Shown here one piece after another: positions 34,210 through 44,293 of a stretch of DNA of 64,000 nt (its first letter is position 1; every line of letters starts with the position of its first letter). The stretch is from Kuafuiihalomonas sp039024635 (lineage in GTDB: Bacteria > Myxococcota > Kuafuiibacteriia > Kuafuiibacteriales > Kuafuiibacteriaceae): the NCBI GenBank assembly GCA_039024635.1, contig JBCCQA010000006.1:124001-188000 (forward strand), in the 5' to 3' direction. A program made the position numbers and the translations under genes. A model generated the notes under the pieces. It saw only the letters and a list, made by a program, of their open reading frames with translations, made no database searches and was not told the origin of the DNA.

Positions 34210-35581
34210 CGTCGATCTCGTTGTTCCGCTTCCAATCGAGCCAGGTCTCGATGAGGTCCTTGGTGAATACGTCGCCCTGGAGGAGGAAGTCGTGGTCGGC
34301 TTCGAGGGCGTCCATGGCCTGCTCCAAAGAGACGGGGCAGGTGGGCACGTCGGCCAGCTCTTCGGGCGAGAGCCCGTAGATGTCCTTGTCCAGCGGATCA
34401 CCTGGATCGATCTTGTTCTGGATACCGTCCAGACCCGCCATCAGCATGGCCGAAAAGACCAGATAGGGGTTGGCCATCGGATCCGGGAAGCGGGCCTCCA
34501 GTCGCTTGGCCTTCGGGCTTGCGCTGGCCACGGGGATTCGAATCGAGGCGGAGCGATTGCGCGAGGAATAGGCCAAGTTGATAGGGGCTTCGAAGCCCGG
34601 CACCAGCCGCTTGTAGCTGTTGGTGGTGGGGTTGCTGAACGCGCAGATGGCCCGAGCGTGCTTCAGGATGCCCCCGATGTAGTGCATGCCCATCTCGCTG
34701 AAGCCGGCGTAGCCGTCCCCAGCGAAGAGGGGTTTGCCGCCTTTCCAGATCGACTGGTGGATGTGCATGCCCGAGCCGTTATCGTCGAACATGGGCTTCG
34801 GCATGAAGGTCGCGGTCTTTCCGTTGCGGTAAGCGACGTTCTTCACGACGTACTTCAGCCACTGGACCTTGTCCCCGCAGTCGACGAGCGGCGCAAAACG
34901 GAAGTCGATCTCGCACTGGCCGCCGGTCGCCACCTCGTGGTGCTCGCGCTCGACCTGAATGCCGACCTTCTTCATCTCCTGGGCCATCTCGATCCGGAGG
35001 TTGTGGATTTTGTCGATGGGGCTGACGGGGAAGTAGCCACCTTTGTGCCTAGGGCGGTGCCCCAGGTTGGGCATCCCGCCTGGATCGAGCTCACCCGAGT
35101 TCCAGATACCCTCGCTGGAGTCGATGGCGTAGAAGGAGGCCTGGGGATCGGACCCGAAGCGGATCTCGTCGAAGATGAAGAACTCGGGCTCTGGACCGAA
35201 GAAGGCGGTATCTCCGATGGCGGTGGACTGGAGATAGGCTTCCGCCTTCCGGGCCACGTAGCGAGGGTCACGGCTGTAGGCCTCGCGGGTGATCGGGTCG
35301 ACGATATCGGCGATCAGAGAGAGCGTCGGCGCCTGGGTGATGAAAGGGTCGACGACGGCGGTCGACGCCTCGGGGATCACGAGCATGTCGGACGCGTTGA
35401 TGGCCTGCCATCCCCGGACCGACGAGCCATCGAAGCCAAGACCGTCCTCGAAGATCTCTTCCTCCATCTCTTCGACGGGGATAGTGAAGTGCTGCCACAA
35501 CCCGAAAAGGTCGGTGAACTTCACGTCCACCATCTGAATCCGGTTCTGCTGCGCAAAGGCGAGTACGTCCTTGGGCTTCAT
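34157..35581 (-). CDS. glnA: Glutamine synthetase type I
   Basis: 474 residues. It makes glutamine from glutamate, ammonia and ATP in the cytosol as a dodecamer. Family blocks are present: FDGSSVRGWQ, EPEFFIFDEI, GSGMHIHQS, and YSSRNRSASIRIPV (ATP site). Tyr402 in LDKDIYGL is the expected adenylylation site, as in GSI-beta enzymes controlled by GlnE. The gene is followed by a hairpin. It is separated from the upstream glnB gene by a 376-bp interval filled with tandem repeats, so glnA probably has its own promoter or depends on read-through. I saw no clear sigma-54 promoter in that interval. Confidence 0.97.
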   Translation of the reverse strand: MKPKDVLAFAQQNRIQMVDVKFTDLFGLWQHFTIPVEEMEEEIFEDGLGFDGSSVRGWQAINASDMLVIPEASTAVVDPFITQAPTLSLIADIVDPITREAYSRDPRYVARKAEAYLQSTAIGDTAFFGPEPEFFIFDEIRFGSDPQASFYAIDSSEGIWNSGELDPGGMPNLGHRPRHKGGYFPVSPIDKIHNLRIEMAQEMKKVGIQVEREHHEVATGGQCEIDFRFAPLVDCGDKVQWLKYVVKNVAYRNGKTATFMPKPMFDDNGSGMHIHQSIWKGGKPLFAGDGYAGFSEMGMHYIGGILKHARAICAFSNPTTNSYKRLVPGFEAPINLAYSSRNRSASIRIPVASASPKAKRLEARFPDPMANPYLVFSAMLMAGLDGIQNKIDPGDPLDKDIYGLSPEELADVPTCPVSLEQAMDALEADHDFLLQGDVFTKDLIETWLDWKRNNEIDVIRKRPHPLEFEMYHDA

Positions 35582-35629
35582 GGGTGACGCAGGCCGTTAG
35601 CACGCCGGCATCCACTGCGCACGGGGTCT

Positions 35630-35653
35630 CTGAGGGTTTTATCCGACCCTCAG
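35630..35653. promoter_or_regulatory. Hairpin in the glnA leader
   Basis: CTGAGGGT and ACCCTCAG form a perfect 8-bp stem with an 8-nt loop, 49 bp upstream of the glnA start and just inside the repeat block. It lacks a T run on either strand. It could be a leader RNA structure, a binding site or chance. Confidence 0.35.
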
Positions 35654-35660
35654 CACATAA

Positions 35661-35957
35661 GCTCAGCCCGTCCGGGTACCGGTCGAGCACAGGCGCGGAG
35701 ACCGCGTAGAGGCCGGAGCGACCCGCAGTGAGGCGAAGCCGAACGAAGTACCGGTCGGACGTGCTCAGCCCGTCCGGGTACCGGTCGAGCACAGGCGCGG
35801 AGGCCGCGTAGAGGCTGGAGCGACCCGCAGTGAGGCGAAGCCGAACGACGTACCGGTCGAGCACAGGCGCGGAGGCCGCGTAGAGGCTGAGCGACCCGCA
35901 GTGAGGCGAAGCCGAACGAAGTACCGGTCGGACGGGCTCAGCCCGTCCGGGTACCGG
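35661..35957. repeat. Three tandem repeat units between glnB and glnA
   Basis: Units begin at 35661 (102 bp), 35763 (87 bp) and 35850 (86 bp). A final partial copy of the unit start lies at 35936-35957. Each unit contains GTACCGGTCGAGCACAGGCG, a central CCCGCAGTGAGGCGAAGCCG and a closing GTACCGGT. Units differ by a few substitutions and one single-base deletion. The junction CGGACGGGCTCAGCCCGTCCG (35929-35949) is a perfect 10-bp inverted repeat around one base. The block ends at the glnB stop codon. Confidence 0.85.
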
Positions 35958-36296
35958 TTAGACCGCGCCGGGGCCTCTTTCGCCGGTCCGGATGCGAACG
36001 GCTTCGTCGACAGGACACACGAAGATCTTTCCGTCGCCGATGCGGCCGGTTCGGGCGGCGTTCTCGACTGCCTCCACCACCGCGTGGACCTGGTCGTCGT
36101 CCACCACGACCTCGACCTTCACCTTGGGAAGGAAGTCGACCACGTACTCGGCGCCTCGGTAGGTCTCGGCGTGCCCCTTCTGACGTCCGAAGCCCTTGAC
36201 CTCGGTGATCGTCATCCCCTGGACACCGGCGTCGGCGAGGGCCTCGCGGACGTCGTCCAGCTTGAAGGGCTTGATGATCGCTTCGACCTTCTTCAC
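35958..36296 (-). CDS. glnB: Nitrogen regulatory protein P-II
   Basis: 112 residues, the exact PII length. PII senses 2-oxoglutarate, ATP/ADP and, by uridylylation, glutamine, and controls NtrB and GlnE or ammonium channels. The start MKKVEAIIKPFKLDDVR, the T-loop GFGRQKGHAETYRGAEYVVD with the modifiable Tyr51, and the C-terminal TGRIGDGKIFV nucleotide-binding segment are all intact. It lies 21 bp after the phosphohexomutase gene and probably shares its transcript. GlnA follows after the tandem repeats. No amtB is adjacent, which favours glnB over glnK. Confidence 0.96.
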   Translation of the reverse strand: MKKVEAIIKPFKLDDVREALADAGVQGMTITEVKGFGRQKGHAETYRGAEYVVDFLPKVKVEVVVDDDQVHAVVEAVENAARTGRIGDGKIFVCPVDEAVRIRTGERGPGAV

Positions 36297-36317
36297 GTCT
36301 TCCCTCCTCCCAAAGGC

Positions 36318-37904
36318 TCACCCGGATGCCAAGGCCTCCAAGGCCTGACCGAGTTCGTCCGCCTTGTCTTTCGCCCGAGCCCAGGCGTCGGAACCCGGTT
36401 CGCTGACGCCCTCCCAGTACAGTTTGAGCTTGGGTTCGGTTCCCGATGGTCGGACCGCCGCCCAGCTCCCGTCGTCGAAATGGTCGACGATCAACCGAGC
36501 GGGGAGCGGCCCCTCCCGATGATCGATCCGATTCACTCGCCGAAAGCCCGCCGGCCCGCTGGATTGGGCTGCCCATGCCTTGAAAGCCTCGGCCGCCCCG
36601 CCTGCCTCGGCGAAACTCCAAGTGCGAGCGCGACTCTCGAAGCCCCCGTGATCGCGGCAAAAACGTGTCCAGGACCCCCAGAGATCGCCTCTGGCGGCCA
36701 GATGGGTCTCCATGGCGAGCAGGCCGGCCGCCAGCCCGTCCTTGTCTCTCGTCAGGTCCAAGACGGCACAGCCAATGGCCTCCTCGAAGGCGAAGAGCAG
36801 CGGTCGGGGCTCGAGCTCGCGGGCGGCGCGGGCCATCCACTTGAAGCCCGTGTGGGTCCGAACCACGTCGACCCCAAATGAGTCGGCCAAAGGCTCGATG
36901 GCCCGGGTCGACACGTGGGTCGTGGCCACGAAAGCCCCGGGACGTTGACCGTGAACGGAAAGAACCCGCTGGGCCATGAGGACGCCTGCTTGGTTTCCGC
37001 TCAGAGCCCGCCAACGGCCCCGGCCGTCGGGGGCCAATATCGCCAGTCGGTCAGCGTCCGGATCATGGGCCAGGGCGAGGTCGGCGCCTTCCGCGTTCGC
37101 AAAGTCCGCGAGGGGCTCCAGGGCGCCGGGCTTCTCGGGGTTCGGATCGGGGACGGCGGAGAAATCGGGGTCAGGCCGAGACTGCGCGGGAAGGGAGAGC
37201 ACCTGGACCCCCAGCTCGTCGCACAGCGCAGTAAAGGAAGGCCCTCCGACGCCCTGGAAGGGGGAGTAGGCTACGCGGAGGCCGAAGGCCTTCTTCCAGC
37301 TTCGAAGGGCGAGGACGGCGCTCCGATGACGCGCCACCAGCTCACCCTGACTCTGAACCGGCGGACCCAGCTCGATGGGACCGAGCTCTCGACGCCTGCG
37401 AATGACCTCGAGGTCGAAGGGCGCCACGATCTGAGCGCCGTCCCCCCGAAAGACCTTCAAGCCGTTGTCCTGGGCCGGGTTGTGGGAGGCCGTGACCACA
37501 AAGCCCGCTCCCGCGCCCAACCGGGGAATAGCCCAGCTGATGACCGGTGTCGGCGCTCGGTCGACGAGGTGGACGGGATGACCGCGCCCGGTCGCCACCC
37601 GCGCCACGACCTGGGCCAGCCGGTCCGAACCATGGCGAGCATCCCTTCCCACGAGCACCAGGCAGCCCGGCTGATTCAAGGCGTCCAAGACCGCCGCCGT
37701 GGTTCGGGCGACGGTACTCGGCCCGACCCGGGCCGGGCCCACCCCCAGGGGGCCCCGGATGCCGGCCGTTCCGAAGGCCAGCTCGGGACCGAAGGCCTCG
37801 ACCAGAGCAACTCCGCCCCGAAGACGCAGGTCCTCCAGGGCTCGACGTTCCTCTTCGTCGACCGCCGCCACGACGGCCCTTGCGACCTTCGCCTCCAGGC
37901 TCAC
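36318..37904 (-). CDS. Phosphoglucomutase/phosphomannomutase family protein
   Basis: About 528 residues. Alpha-D-phosphohexomutase: FGTAGIRGPLG near the N-terminus, the phosphoserine loop TASHNPAQDNGLKVF, the metal loop DPDADRLAI, the sugar loop FAFEEAIGCAV and the phosphate-binding RPSGTEPKLKLYWE. The length and EEAIG loop fit the PGM2/PgcA branch, which interconverts glucose-1- and -6-phosphate or pentose phosphates. I chose the GTG at 37904, which gives the start VSLEAKVARAVV, 45 bp from the divergent epimerase start. The extra upstream codons would run through that gene. Confidence 0.87.
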   Translation of the reverse strand: MSLEAKVARAVVAAVDEEERRALEDLRLRGGVALVEAFGPELAFGTAGIRGPLGVGPARVGPSTVARTTAAVLDALNQPGCLVLVGRDARHGSDRLAQVVARVATGRGHPVHLVDRAPTPVISWAIPRLGAGAGFVVTASHNPAQDNGLKVFRGDGAQIVAPFDLEVIRRRRELGPIELGPPVQSQGELVARHRSAVLALRSWKKAFGLRVAYSPFQGVGGPSFTALCDELGVQVLSLPAQSRPDPDFSAVPDPNPEKPGALEPLADFANAEGADLALAHDPDADRLAILAPDGRGRWRALSGNQAGVLMAQRVLSVHGQRPGAFVATTHVSTRAIEPLADSFGVDVVRTHTGFKWMARAARELEPRPLLFAFEEAIGCAVLDLTRDKDGLAAGLLAMETHLAARGDLWGSWTRFCRDHGGFESRARTWSFAEAGGAAEAFKAWAAQSSGPAGFRRVNRIDHREGPLPARLIVDHFDDGSWAAVRPSGTEPKLKLYWEGVSEPGSDAWARAKDKADELGQALEALASG

Positions 37905-37949
37905 GGGGCCAAGGTTTCCCAGATCGCAGTCGGCGTATAGGCTGCACCG

Positions 37950-38909
37950 GTGAGAATTCTGGTGACGGGCGGGGCCGGCTTCATCGGCAGCCACCTGGCG
38001 GACGCGCTCCTGGACCGGGGCCACGAGGTGGTGCTGAGTGATGACCTGAGTACCGGCCGCCCGGAGAACCTACCGGCCCGAGCCGACTTCGTGGAGGGCG
38101 ACTTCCGCGACCCAGCCATCGTCGAACGGCTTTTCTCCGGCCGGCACTTCGACGCCATCTGCCATCAGGGCGCCCAGACCAGCGTCTCGGTGTCGACCCG
38201 CGAACCAGTCCGAGACGCAGAGGTCAACGTTGTGGGCAGCATCCGCCTTCTGGAGGCCGCGACCGCCCACGAAGTGCCGCTCTTCATCTTCGCCAGTACC
38301 GGCGGCGCCATCTACGGTGAAGTCCCCGAAGGCACCCAGGCCAGCATCGAGACCCAGCCCGCCCCTCTTAGTCCCTACGCGTGCAGCAAGTTGGCCTTCG
38401 AGCACTATCTGCGGGCCTACGTCCAGACCCACGACATCCAGACCCGCGTCCTGCGCTACGCCAACGTCTATGGCCCCCGGCAGGACCCCCATGGGGAGGC
38501 GGGCGTCGTCGCCATCTTCTGCGGACGGATCCTGAGCAACGCGCCCATCCAGGTCAATGCGAAGAGCGCCAAGGGCGACCGGGGCTGCGTGCGCGACTAC
38601 GTCTATATCGACGACGTCGTGGCTGCGAACTTGGCCGCGGTCGAGGGCCGCATGACCGCCCCCTTGATCAACGTCGGCACCGGCATTGGTACCGACACCC
38701 AGCAGTTGGCCGAGGTCCTCCTCGCCAAGGGAAAGAGCCAAGGCTCCACGAGCGAGATGGACTTTGGGGACGTCAGGGACGGTGACCTGCAGCGCTCGGT
38801 TCTCCAGCCGAGCCGCATCCCGGGCCTAGAGAGCTTCGTCGACATAGAGACGGGACTCGCGCGAACCTACGCCTGGTTCGAGGCACGGGCTGCCGCCCTG
38901 GAGAGCTGA
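37950..38909 (+). CDS. NAD-dependent epimerase/dehydratase (UDP-glucose 4-epimerase-like)
   Basis: 319 residues from a GTG. Extended SDR fold: the NAD-binding GGAGFIGSH at residues 7-15, DDLSTGRPEN as in GalE proteins, the catalytic Tyr143-xxx-Lys147 in SPYACSKLAFEHY, and the YANVYGPRQDPHGEAGVV block that closes the sugar-nucleotide site. It probably epimerises UDP-glucose or UDP-N-acetylglucosamine for surface polysaccharides. It is divergent from the phosphohexomutase gene, whose product could feed the same pathway. It ends 43 bp before the convergent HtrA gene. Confidence 0.88.
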   Translation: MRILVTGGAGFIGSHLADALLDRGHEVVLSDDLSTGRPENLPARADFVEGDFRDPAIVERLFSGRHFDAICHQGAQTSVSVSTREPVRDAEVNVVGSIRLLEAATAHEVPLFIFASTGGAIYGEVPEGTQASIETQPAPLSPYACSKLAFEHYLRAYVQTHDIQTRVLRYANVYGPRQDPHGEAGVVAIFCGRILSNAPIQVNAKSAKGDRGCVRDYVYIDDVVAANLAAVEGRMTAPLINVGTGIGTDTQQLAEVLLAKGKSQGSTSEMDFGDVRDGDLQRSVLQPSRIPGLESFVDIETGLARTYAWFEARAAALES

Positions 38910-38952
38910 ACCCGGTCCCGAGGGGGCGGGATGCCGCAGGCCGACTCGAGAA

Positions 38953-40250
<1,298 letters not shown>

Positions 40251-40254
<4 letters not shown>

Positions 40255-40664
40255 TCTTCGTAGGCGCGGTCCGCGGCGTCCTGAAGAAAGGCGACGATGT
40301 CGATGAGCTCGCGAACGGTGAGAGCTCGGGTGAAGTCGCCCATCCTCGAGCGTCCGTCGACGGTGACGGAGGCCGACCTGTGACGCTCGGCAATGTGAAG
40401 GTCGGGGTTCACGATGGCCCGGAACAGGTAGGTTCGGTCATAGCGAGACGGCTGTCGGCGCCCAAAGACCACCGGCACTGGGGGCTGGATGGTCGGCGCA
40501 GGCAGCCCGCTGCCTTCGACGAGATGACAGGTGACGCAGCCCGCATTTCGAAAAGCCTCACGGCCAGCCTGGGCGTCACCATCGGGCCATTCGAGCCGAG
40601 GATCGGCCGCGGGCCGATGGGCCGCGCATGCCCCCAGAAGGCACAGCAATAAGGCGGAGCGCAT
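40251..40664 (-). CDS. Lipid-anchored c-type cytochrome
   Basis: About 137 residues. The leader MRSALLLCLLGAC ends in a lipobox (LGAC, Cys13), so the protein is lipid-anchored. A single heme-binding CVTCH motif is at 43-47; Met108 in RSRMGDF is a plausible distal ligand. It is a small electron carrier or sensor in the periplasm. It overlaps the HtrA gene start by four bases, so the two are translated together. The frame is open upstream to 40958, but that part is remnant DNA without a signal peptide. Confidence 0.8.
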
Positions 40665-40908
40665 GCTCCTGGAAATGGTCTCCTTGGCCCTGCGGGTCAA
40701 CCAGGCGCGGTCGTTGCCCCCCCGACTCATCCGACGGTGTTGTCGACCACTATCGATTCGTCGGGGCTGGTTCTTCGTCAGCCTGCCTCCCGCGACCTGC
40801 AGAAGAAGCGCGAACGCCGTCGCTTCGAAGTCGGCATCCGCCTCGAGAAGAGCTCGGCGCGCTCTGGGACTCCTTCGCCTGGGCCTCATCGCCCTGACCT
40901 GCCAGTCC

Positions 40909-41329
40909 CTAGAGTGTCGCCTCATGGATGGACCGGGCGGAAGAGACGAGCGCTCCAAGGGGCGTGTTGAGCTCGCGGGTCACCCCGGTCACGAGACCCT
41001 GATGGCCACCGCGGAGACGACCGGGCTCGCTCTCCGACTTCACCGTGACGGGCGAGAGAAAACTCGGAGCGAGTTCGGAATCGCAGGCGTTCAAGGAAAG
41101 ATTGCTCATACCCAGACCCAGGACGGCAGCTTCAAGCGCATCATCGACCCAAAGAGAGTTCGAGCCCCAGCCGAGTCGAGAAGTCGTCTTGGAAAACGGG
41201 AGCTTCACCCGAAGCGCTTGGGCGGACGCCCTGCGGATTGACCTTGTAGATGTGCTCGAGCGTCACGACCAGGTCGAGGACGGACGTAACCTCGACGTCT
41301 AGGTCGAACATTCTGCCTTCCGTCGGCAA
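40909..41329 (-). pseudogene. Remnant of a two-component sensor histidine kinase
   Basis: The minus strand holds VTRELNTPLGALVSSARS, which resembles the HisKA phosphoacceptor helix (usual form VAHEINTPLGA) with the catalytic His replaced by Arg. Upstream, EVTSVLDLVVTLEHIYKV is in another frame. No ATPase domain or complete start is left, and the reading frame changes near 41,215. The 244 bp between this and the cytochrome gene hold further non-coding-looking sequence (including QVAGGRLTKNQPRR) that may belong to the same decayed gene. A different origin is possible; the identification rests on one helix. Confidence 0.4.
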
Positions 41330-41354
41330 GAGGAGCGTCCGAAGACCAGGAGGG

Positions 41355-44150
41355 TCAGCGGACCGACTTGGCCAGGCGGAAGCCCAGACCCGTGTTCACG
41401 AAGTCCATCTGAGTGACGTGGCGGAAAGCGACGCGGCAGAACAGGCCGGTGTCGTGCCAGCAGCCGCCCCGCATGACAGGACGAGTCTCCCCGTCGACTT
41501 GACCCCAACAGAGCTCTCGGATGCCGCCCGCCATGTCTCGGGCGCCGTACACTGAACAGTCGATGGGGAAGGCGCCGACCGGCTCGGGTTCAGGATAGGG
41601 CGCCGCTCGGGAGTCCTTCATCTTGCAGAAGTTGGGATCGAACTCGTCCCCCCAAGGGAAGAAGCGACCATCCACACCACGGGCCGCTTTCTCCCACTCG
41701 ATTTCGGTGGGGAGCCGGACGTCCAGGCCCTGCGTCTCGCGCGTCCATTCGATGTAGGCCAACGCGTCTTCGGCGCTGATGCCGTTGACCGGCAGGTCGC
41801 CCGTCCACTTGTGGCCGCCCGGGCTAGTCTCGGGCAGCTCGAAGCAAGATCGCTCTTCACTCCAGTGCCAGTAGAAGCCTTCGTGGGCCCGCGCCCTCGG
41901 CACGTGGCTCTTGGCGCGCTCGAGGTCACGCTCGGCCAGGCCGTTGAGAAAGCTGACGTAGGCATCGCAAGTAACTGGAAAGCGAGCGATGGCGAATTCC
42001 GGCACGTCCACCACCTGTCGGTCCAAAGAGCCGTGGGCCACGCTGTCCCCGCCGATGATGGCGGCACCCTCGGGGACGTGAACGAAGCCGGGTCCAATTT
42101 CCTCCTGGGTTCGCGGCTGCAAGACCAGCTTGGTCGACTGGGTCCGGCCCATGAGGATGGGGACCACGCCCGGCGGATGACTCGCCGAGCGGTGGGTCAG
42201 CAGGTAGGAGCCGGGCGACAGCTCGGCCGGACCAGTCGGCGTCGGACCGAGGGAGATCGGCTCCCCAGGCTGGAGCACACGCTGCACGGGCTGGAGCGCC
42301 GCAACCTCGATCTCCACCTTGGGTCCCCGACTGGTCACTTCGATGGTGCCCCTGCCCTCCAGGAGCGCCTCCCAAGCGCCATCGTCGTAGCGAGCGACCA
42401 ATCGCCGAAAGTAGCGAAGGGCATCGGCGTCTCGTGAGCGTTCGGCCTCGCAGAATCGGGAGAAGTACAAGGAAGCCAGCGCGTTTCTCGCTTCCCGGTC
42501 GTCACTCACTTCGCCCAAGGCCCGAAGGAAAGCGGCCTCCGCCTCTTCGAAGGCGCCGACGGCCTCCACCTTCAGCTCACTCACCCGGTCTTCCAAACCC
42601 CAAATCTTCTGCTTCTCAGCCAAGCCTGCCCAGGGCGGCACTTCTTTGCGCAGCCGCTTGGCCTCGGTCTCGGCCTGCTGAAGCTGAAGCTTCAAGACCT
42701 TCCATCGGTCGGCAGCGGCTCGCCCTTCTCGCAGGCGAGCCTGCAGCTCTCTCACCCGTCGCTCACGCTCCCGAGCGCCCTCGAGGATTCGGCCCAGGTC
42801 GTCGGCGAGATCTTTGGCACTGGGTCGGTCTTCGGGTCTCAGGGCCATGGCGGCGATGCAGAGTTCGTCCAGCTCTTCGGGAATGGACAGCTCCGGTCGC
42901 TTGGACCGAGGCGAAACAAAGTTGCCTTCCCGGACCTGCATGACGGTCGGCACGAAGCCGCGATCCTCGAAGGCCGGCTCCAGGGTCAGGATCTCGTAGA
43001 GAACGACGCCGAGTCCGTAGACGTCCGACCGGTCGGAGACGAGGCGGGGGTCCCCCTCCGTGGCTTCGGGCGACATGTACTGGGGTGTCCCGGTGATGGT
43101 CCCAGATGCCGTCTCGGTGGCCGATCGCGCCTCGACGCTCGGTTCCTCGGCCGGCGGGCTCTCCTCCGTTACGCCGAGCACCTTGGCCAGGCCCCAGTCG
43201 ATGAGGATGGCCTCACCGAAGCGACCGACCATGATGTTGGCTGGCTTGATGTCCCGATGCACGACACCCCGGGAGTGAGCGAAGGCGACGGCATAGGCGA
43301 TCTGTTGGAAGATGGTGAGGAGTCGAACCCGGGCGAACTCGTCCTGGGTCGACTCGTCCTCCCGCCTCAGGGCGCGAAGGATGTCGGCCAGAGTCCGACC
43401 TGTGAGCTTCTTCATGACGTAGAAGAGCTCGCCCGAAGGAAGGCGCCCCACGTCGTGGACCGGAATGATGGAGGGATGCTCGAGCTGACCCGTGGCCTGG
43501 ACCTCGGTCCAGAAGCGACGATGGGCGAGGTGGGCCGCGTCTTGAGGAGGCAGCAGGACCTTGAGAGCGACCTCCCGCCCGATGGCCTCGTCGAAGGCTT
43601 CGACCACCCGTCCCATGCCGCCTCGGCCAAGTTCCCGGCGAATCTTGAAGCGGGCGGCCCCATACTCAGGCTCGCTCAGCTCGACGGCCGGCGGGCTTGA
43701 GTCGGTCTCGTCCACACCCTCGGCATCGAGCTCCACCGAACCCTCGTCCATGTCGGGTAGCCGGGCCCCGGGCCGGGTCGGCTCCAGATCGCTGGTCCCT
43801 TCGGCCGCGGCCCCGCCCCACAGCGGCGCCTCCCGACCCAGAGGCGGAATGTCGAACAAGGTATCGCCATCCCGCAGCTCCGAAGGCGAGCCGTCCGACC
43901 ATGGGGTTTCGACGGATACAGACGACGAGGGTCGGACCCGGCGGATGGAGGGCGCCTCCCGGCTTCGGGCCTGTTCGGCCAAGGCCTCGACGGTATCCGC
44001 GTCCAGGGCCCCCCGCAGGACCAGCGTCTGCTCGAGGCTCTTGGGGGACTGCTCCGCCTCGTCGATGGCCTGACGAAGCTCATCGTAAGACAGGGCCTCT
44101 TCGACCAGCAGATAGGCGGCCAGCGCCCGGTCTTCCGGCCCCAGTCCCAT
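41355..44150 (-). CDS. Ser/Thr protein kinase fused to FGE-sulfatase-like domain
   Basis: 931 residues. The N-terminal 160 residues are a helical start and an acidic linker. A Hanks-type kinase follows at about 167-455: GRGGMG loop (175-180), Lys197, HRDIKPANIM (298-307), and DWG in place of DFG (318-320). A coiled-coil region follows at about 455-545. A helical and beta (PEGA-like) segment then leads to a C-terminal FGE-sulfatase/SUMF1 fold (about 686-931: LPTEIEWEKAARG, FPWGDEF, MRGGCWHD, GLGFRLAKS). The paired catalytic Cys of true formylglycine-generating enzymes is not seen, so the domain probably binds a ligand. No transmembrane helix was found. It is probably a cytosolic signalling kinase. 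Confidence 0.9.
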   Translation of the reverse strand: MGLGPEDRALAAYLLVEEALSYDELRQAIDEAEQSPKSLEQTLVLRGALDADTVEALAEQARSREAPSIRRVRPSSSVSVETPWSDGSPSELRDGDTLFDIPPLGREAPLWGGAAAEGTSDLEPTRPGARLPDMDEGSVELDAEGVDETDSSPPAVELSEPEYGAARFKIRRELGRGGMGRVVEAFDEAIGREVALKVLLPPQDAAHLAHRRFWTEVQATGQLEHPSIIPVHDVGRLPSGELFYVMKKLTGRTLADILRALRREDESTQDEFARVRLLTIFQQIAYAVAFAHSRGVVHRDIKPANIMVGRFGEAILIDWGLAKVLGVTEESPPAEEPSVEARSATETASGTITGTPQYMSPEATEGDPRLVSDRSDVYGLGVVLYEILTLEPAFEDRGFVPTVMQVREGNFVSPRSKRPELSIPEELDELCIAAMALRPEDRPSAKDLADDLGRILEGARERERRVRELQARLREGRAAADRWKVLKLQLQQAETEAKRLRKEVPPWAGLAEKQKIWGLEDRVSELKVEAVGAFEEAEAAFLRALGEVSDDREARNALASLYFSRFCEAERSRDADALRYFRRLVARYDDGAWEALLEGRGTIEVTSRGPKVEIEVAALQPVQRVLQPGEPISLGPTPTGPAELSPGSYLLTHRSASHPPGVVPILMGRTQSTKLVLQPRTQEEIGPGFVHVPEGAAIIGGDSVAHGSLDRQVVDVPEFAIARFPVTCDAYVSFLNGLAERDLERAKSHVPRARAHEGFYWHWSEERSCFELPETSPGGHKWTGDLPVNGISAEDALAYIEWTRETQGLDVRLPTEIEWEKAARGVDGRFFPWGDEFDPNFCKMKDSRAAPYPEPEPVGAFPIDCSVYGARDMAGGIRELCWGQVDGETRPVMRGGCWHDTGLFCRVAFRHVTQMDFVNTGLGFRLAKSVR

Positions 44151-44170
44151 CCCTGGGGAATTAGTGTGAT

Positions 44171-44182
44171 GGAGTTAACTCC
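44171..44182. promoter_or_regulatory. 12-bp palindrome upstream of the kinase-FGE gene
   Basis: GGAGTTAACTCC is a perfect 12-bp palindrome 20 bp upstream of the kinase start. On the minus strand it lies between TTGCCA and ACTAAT, hexamers that resemble -35 and -10 elements, although the implied leader would be only a few bases. It may be an operator. Confidence 0.35.
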
Positions 44183-44293
44183 CTGGCAACCGGGGCCCGC
44201 CCTCCGTGGCCTTCGAAGAGCCCGAAGTAGGGTCGCTTTTTCCCGCTTGCCCCTAGGGCAAGGGCTGAGCTAGCGCCCGGCTTCGGTCCTCCG

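Noticed and set aside
34100..35587. 495-codon plus-strand open frame
   Set aside because: Antisense shadow of glnA; the sequence has no signal, domain or start support.
35268..35864. Open minus-strand frame with repeated peptides such as VRLRLTAGRSGLYA
   Set aside because: It is the translation of the intergenic tandem repeat and then runs into glnA in a wrong frame. Composition is arginine-rich and there is no sensible start.
35582..35957. CRISPR array, because of regular repeats
   Set aside because: Units are 86-102 bp of continuous similar sequence with no unique spacers and no cas genes nearby.
44246..44262. CTTGCCC-CTA-GGGCAAG hairpin between the kinase and coiled-coil genes
   Set aside because: T run is on the wrong side for a terminator of either gene; both flanking genes start, not end, here.
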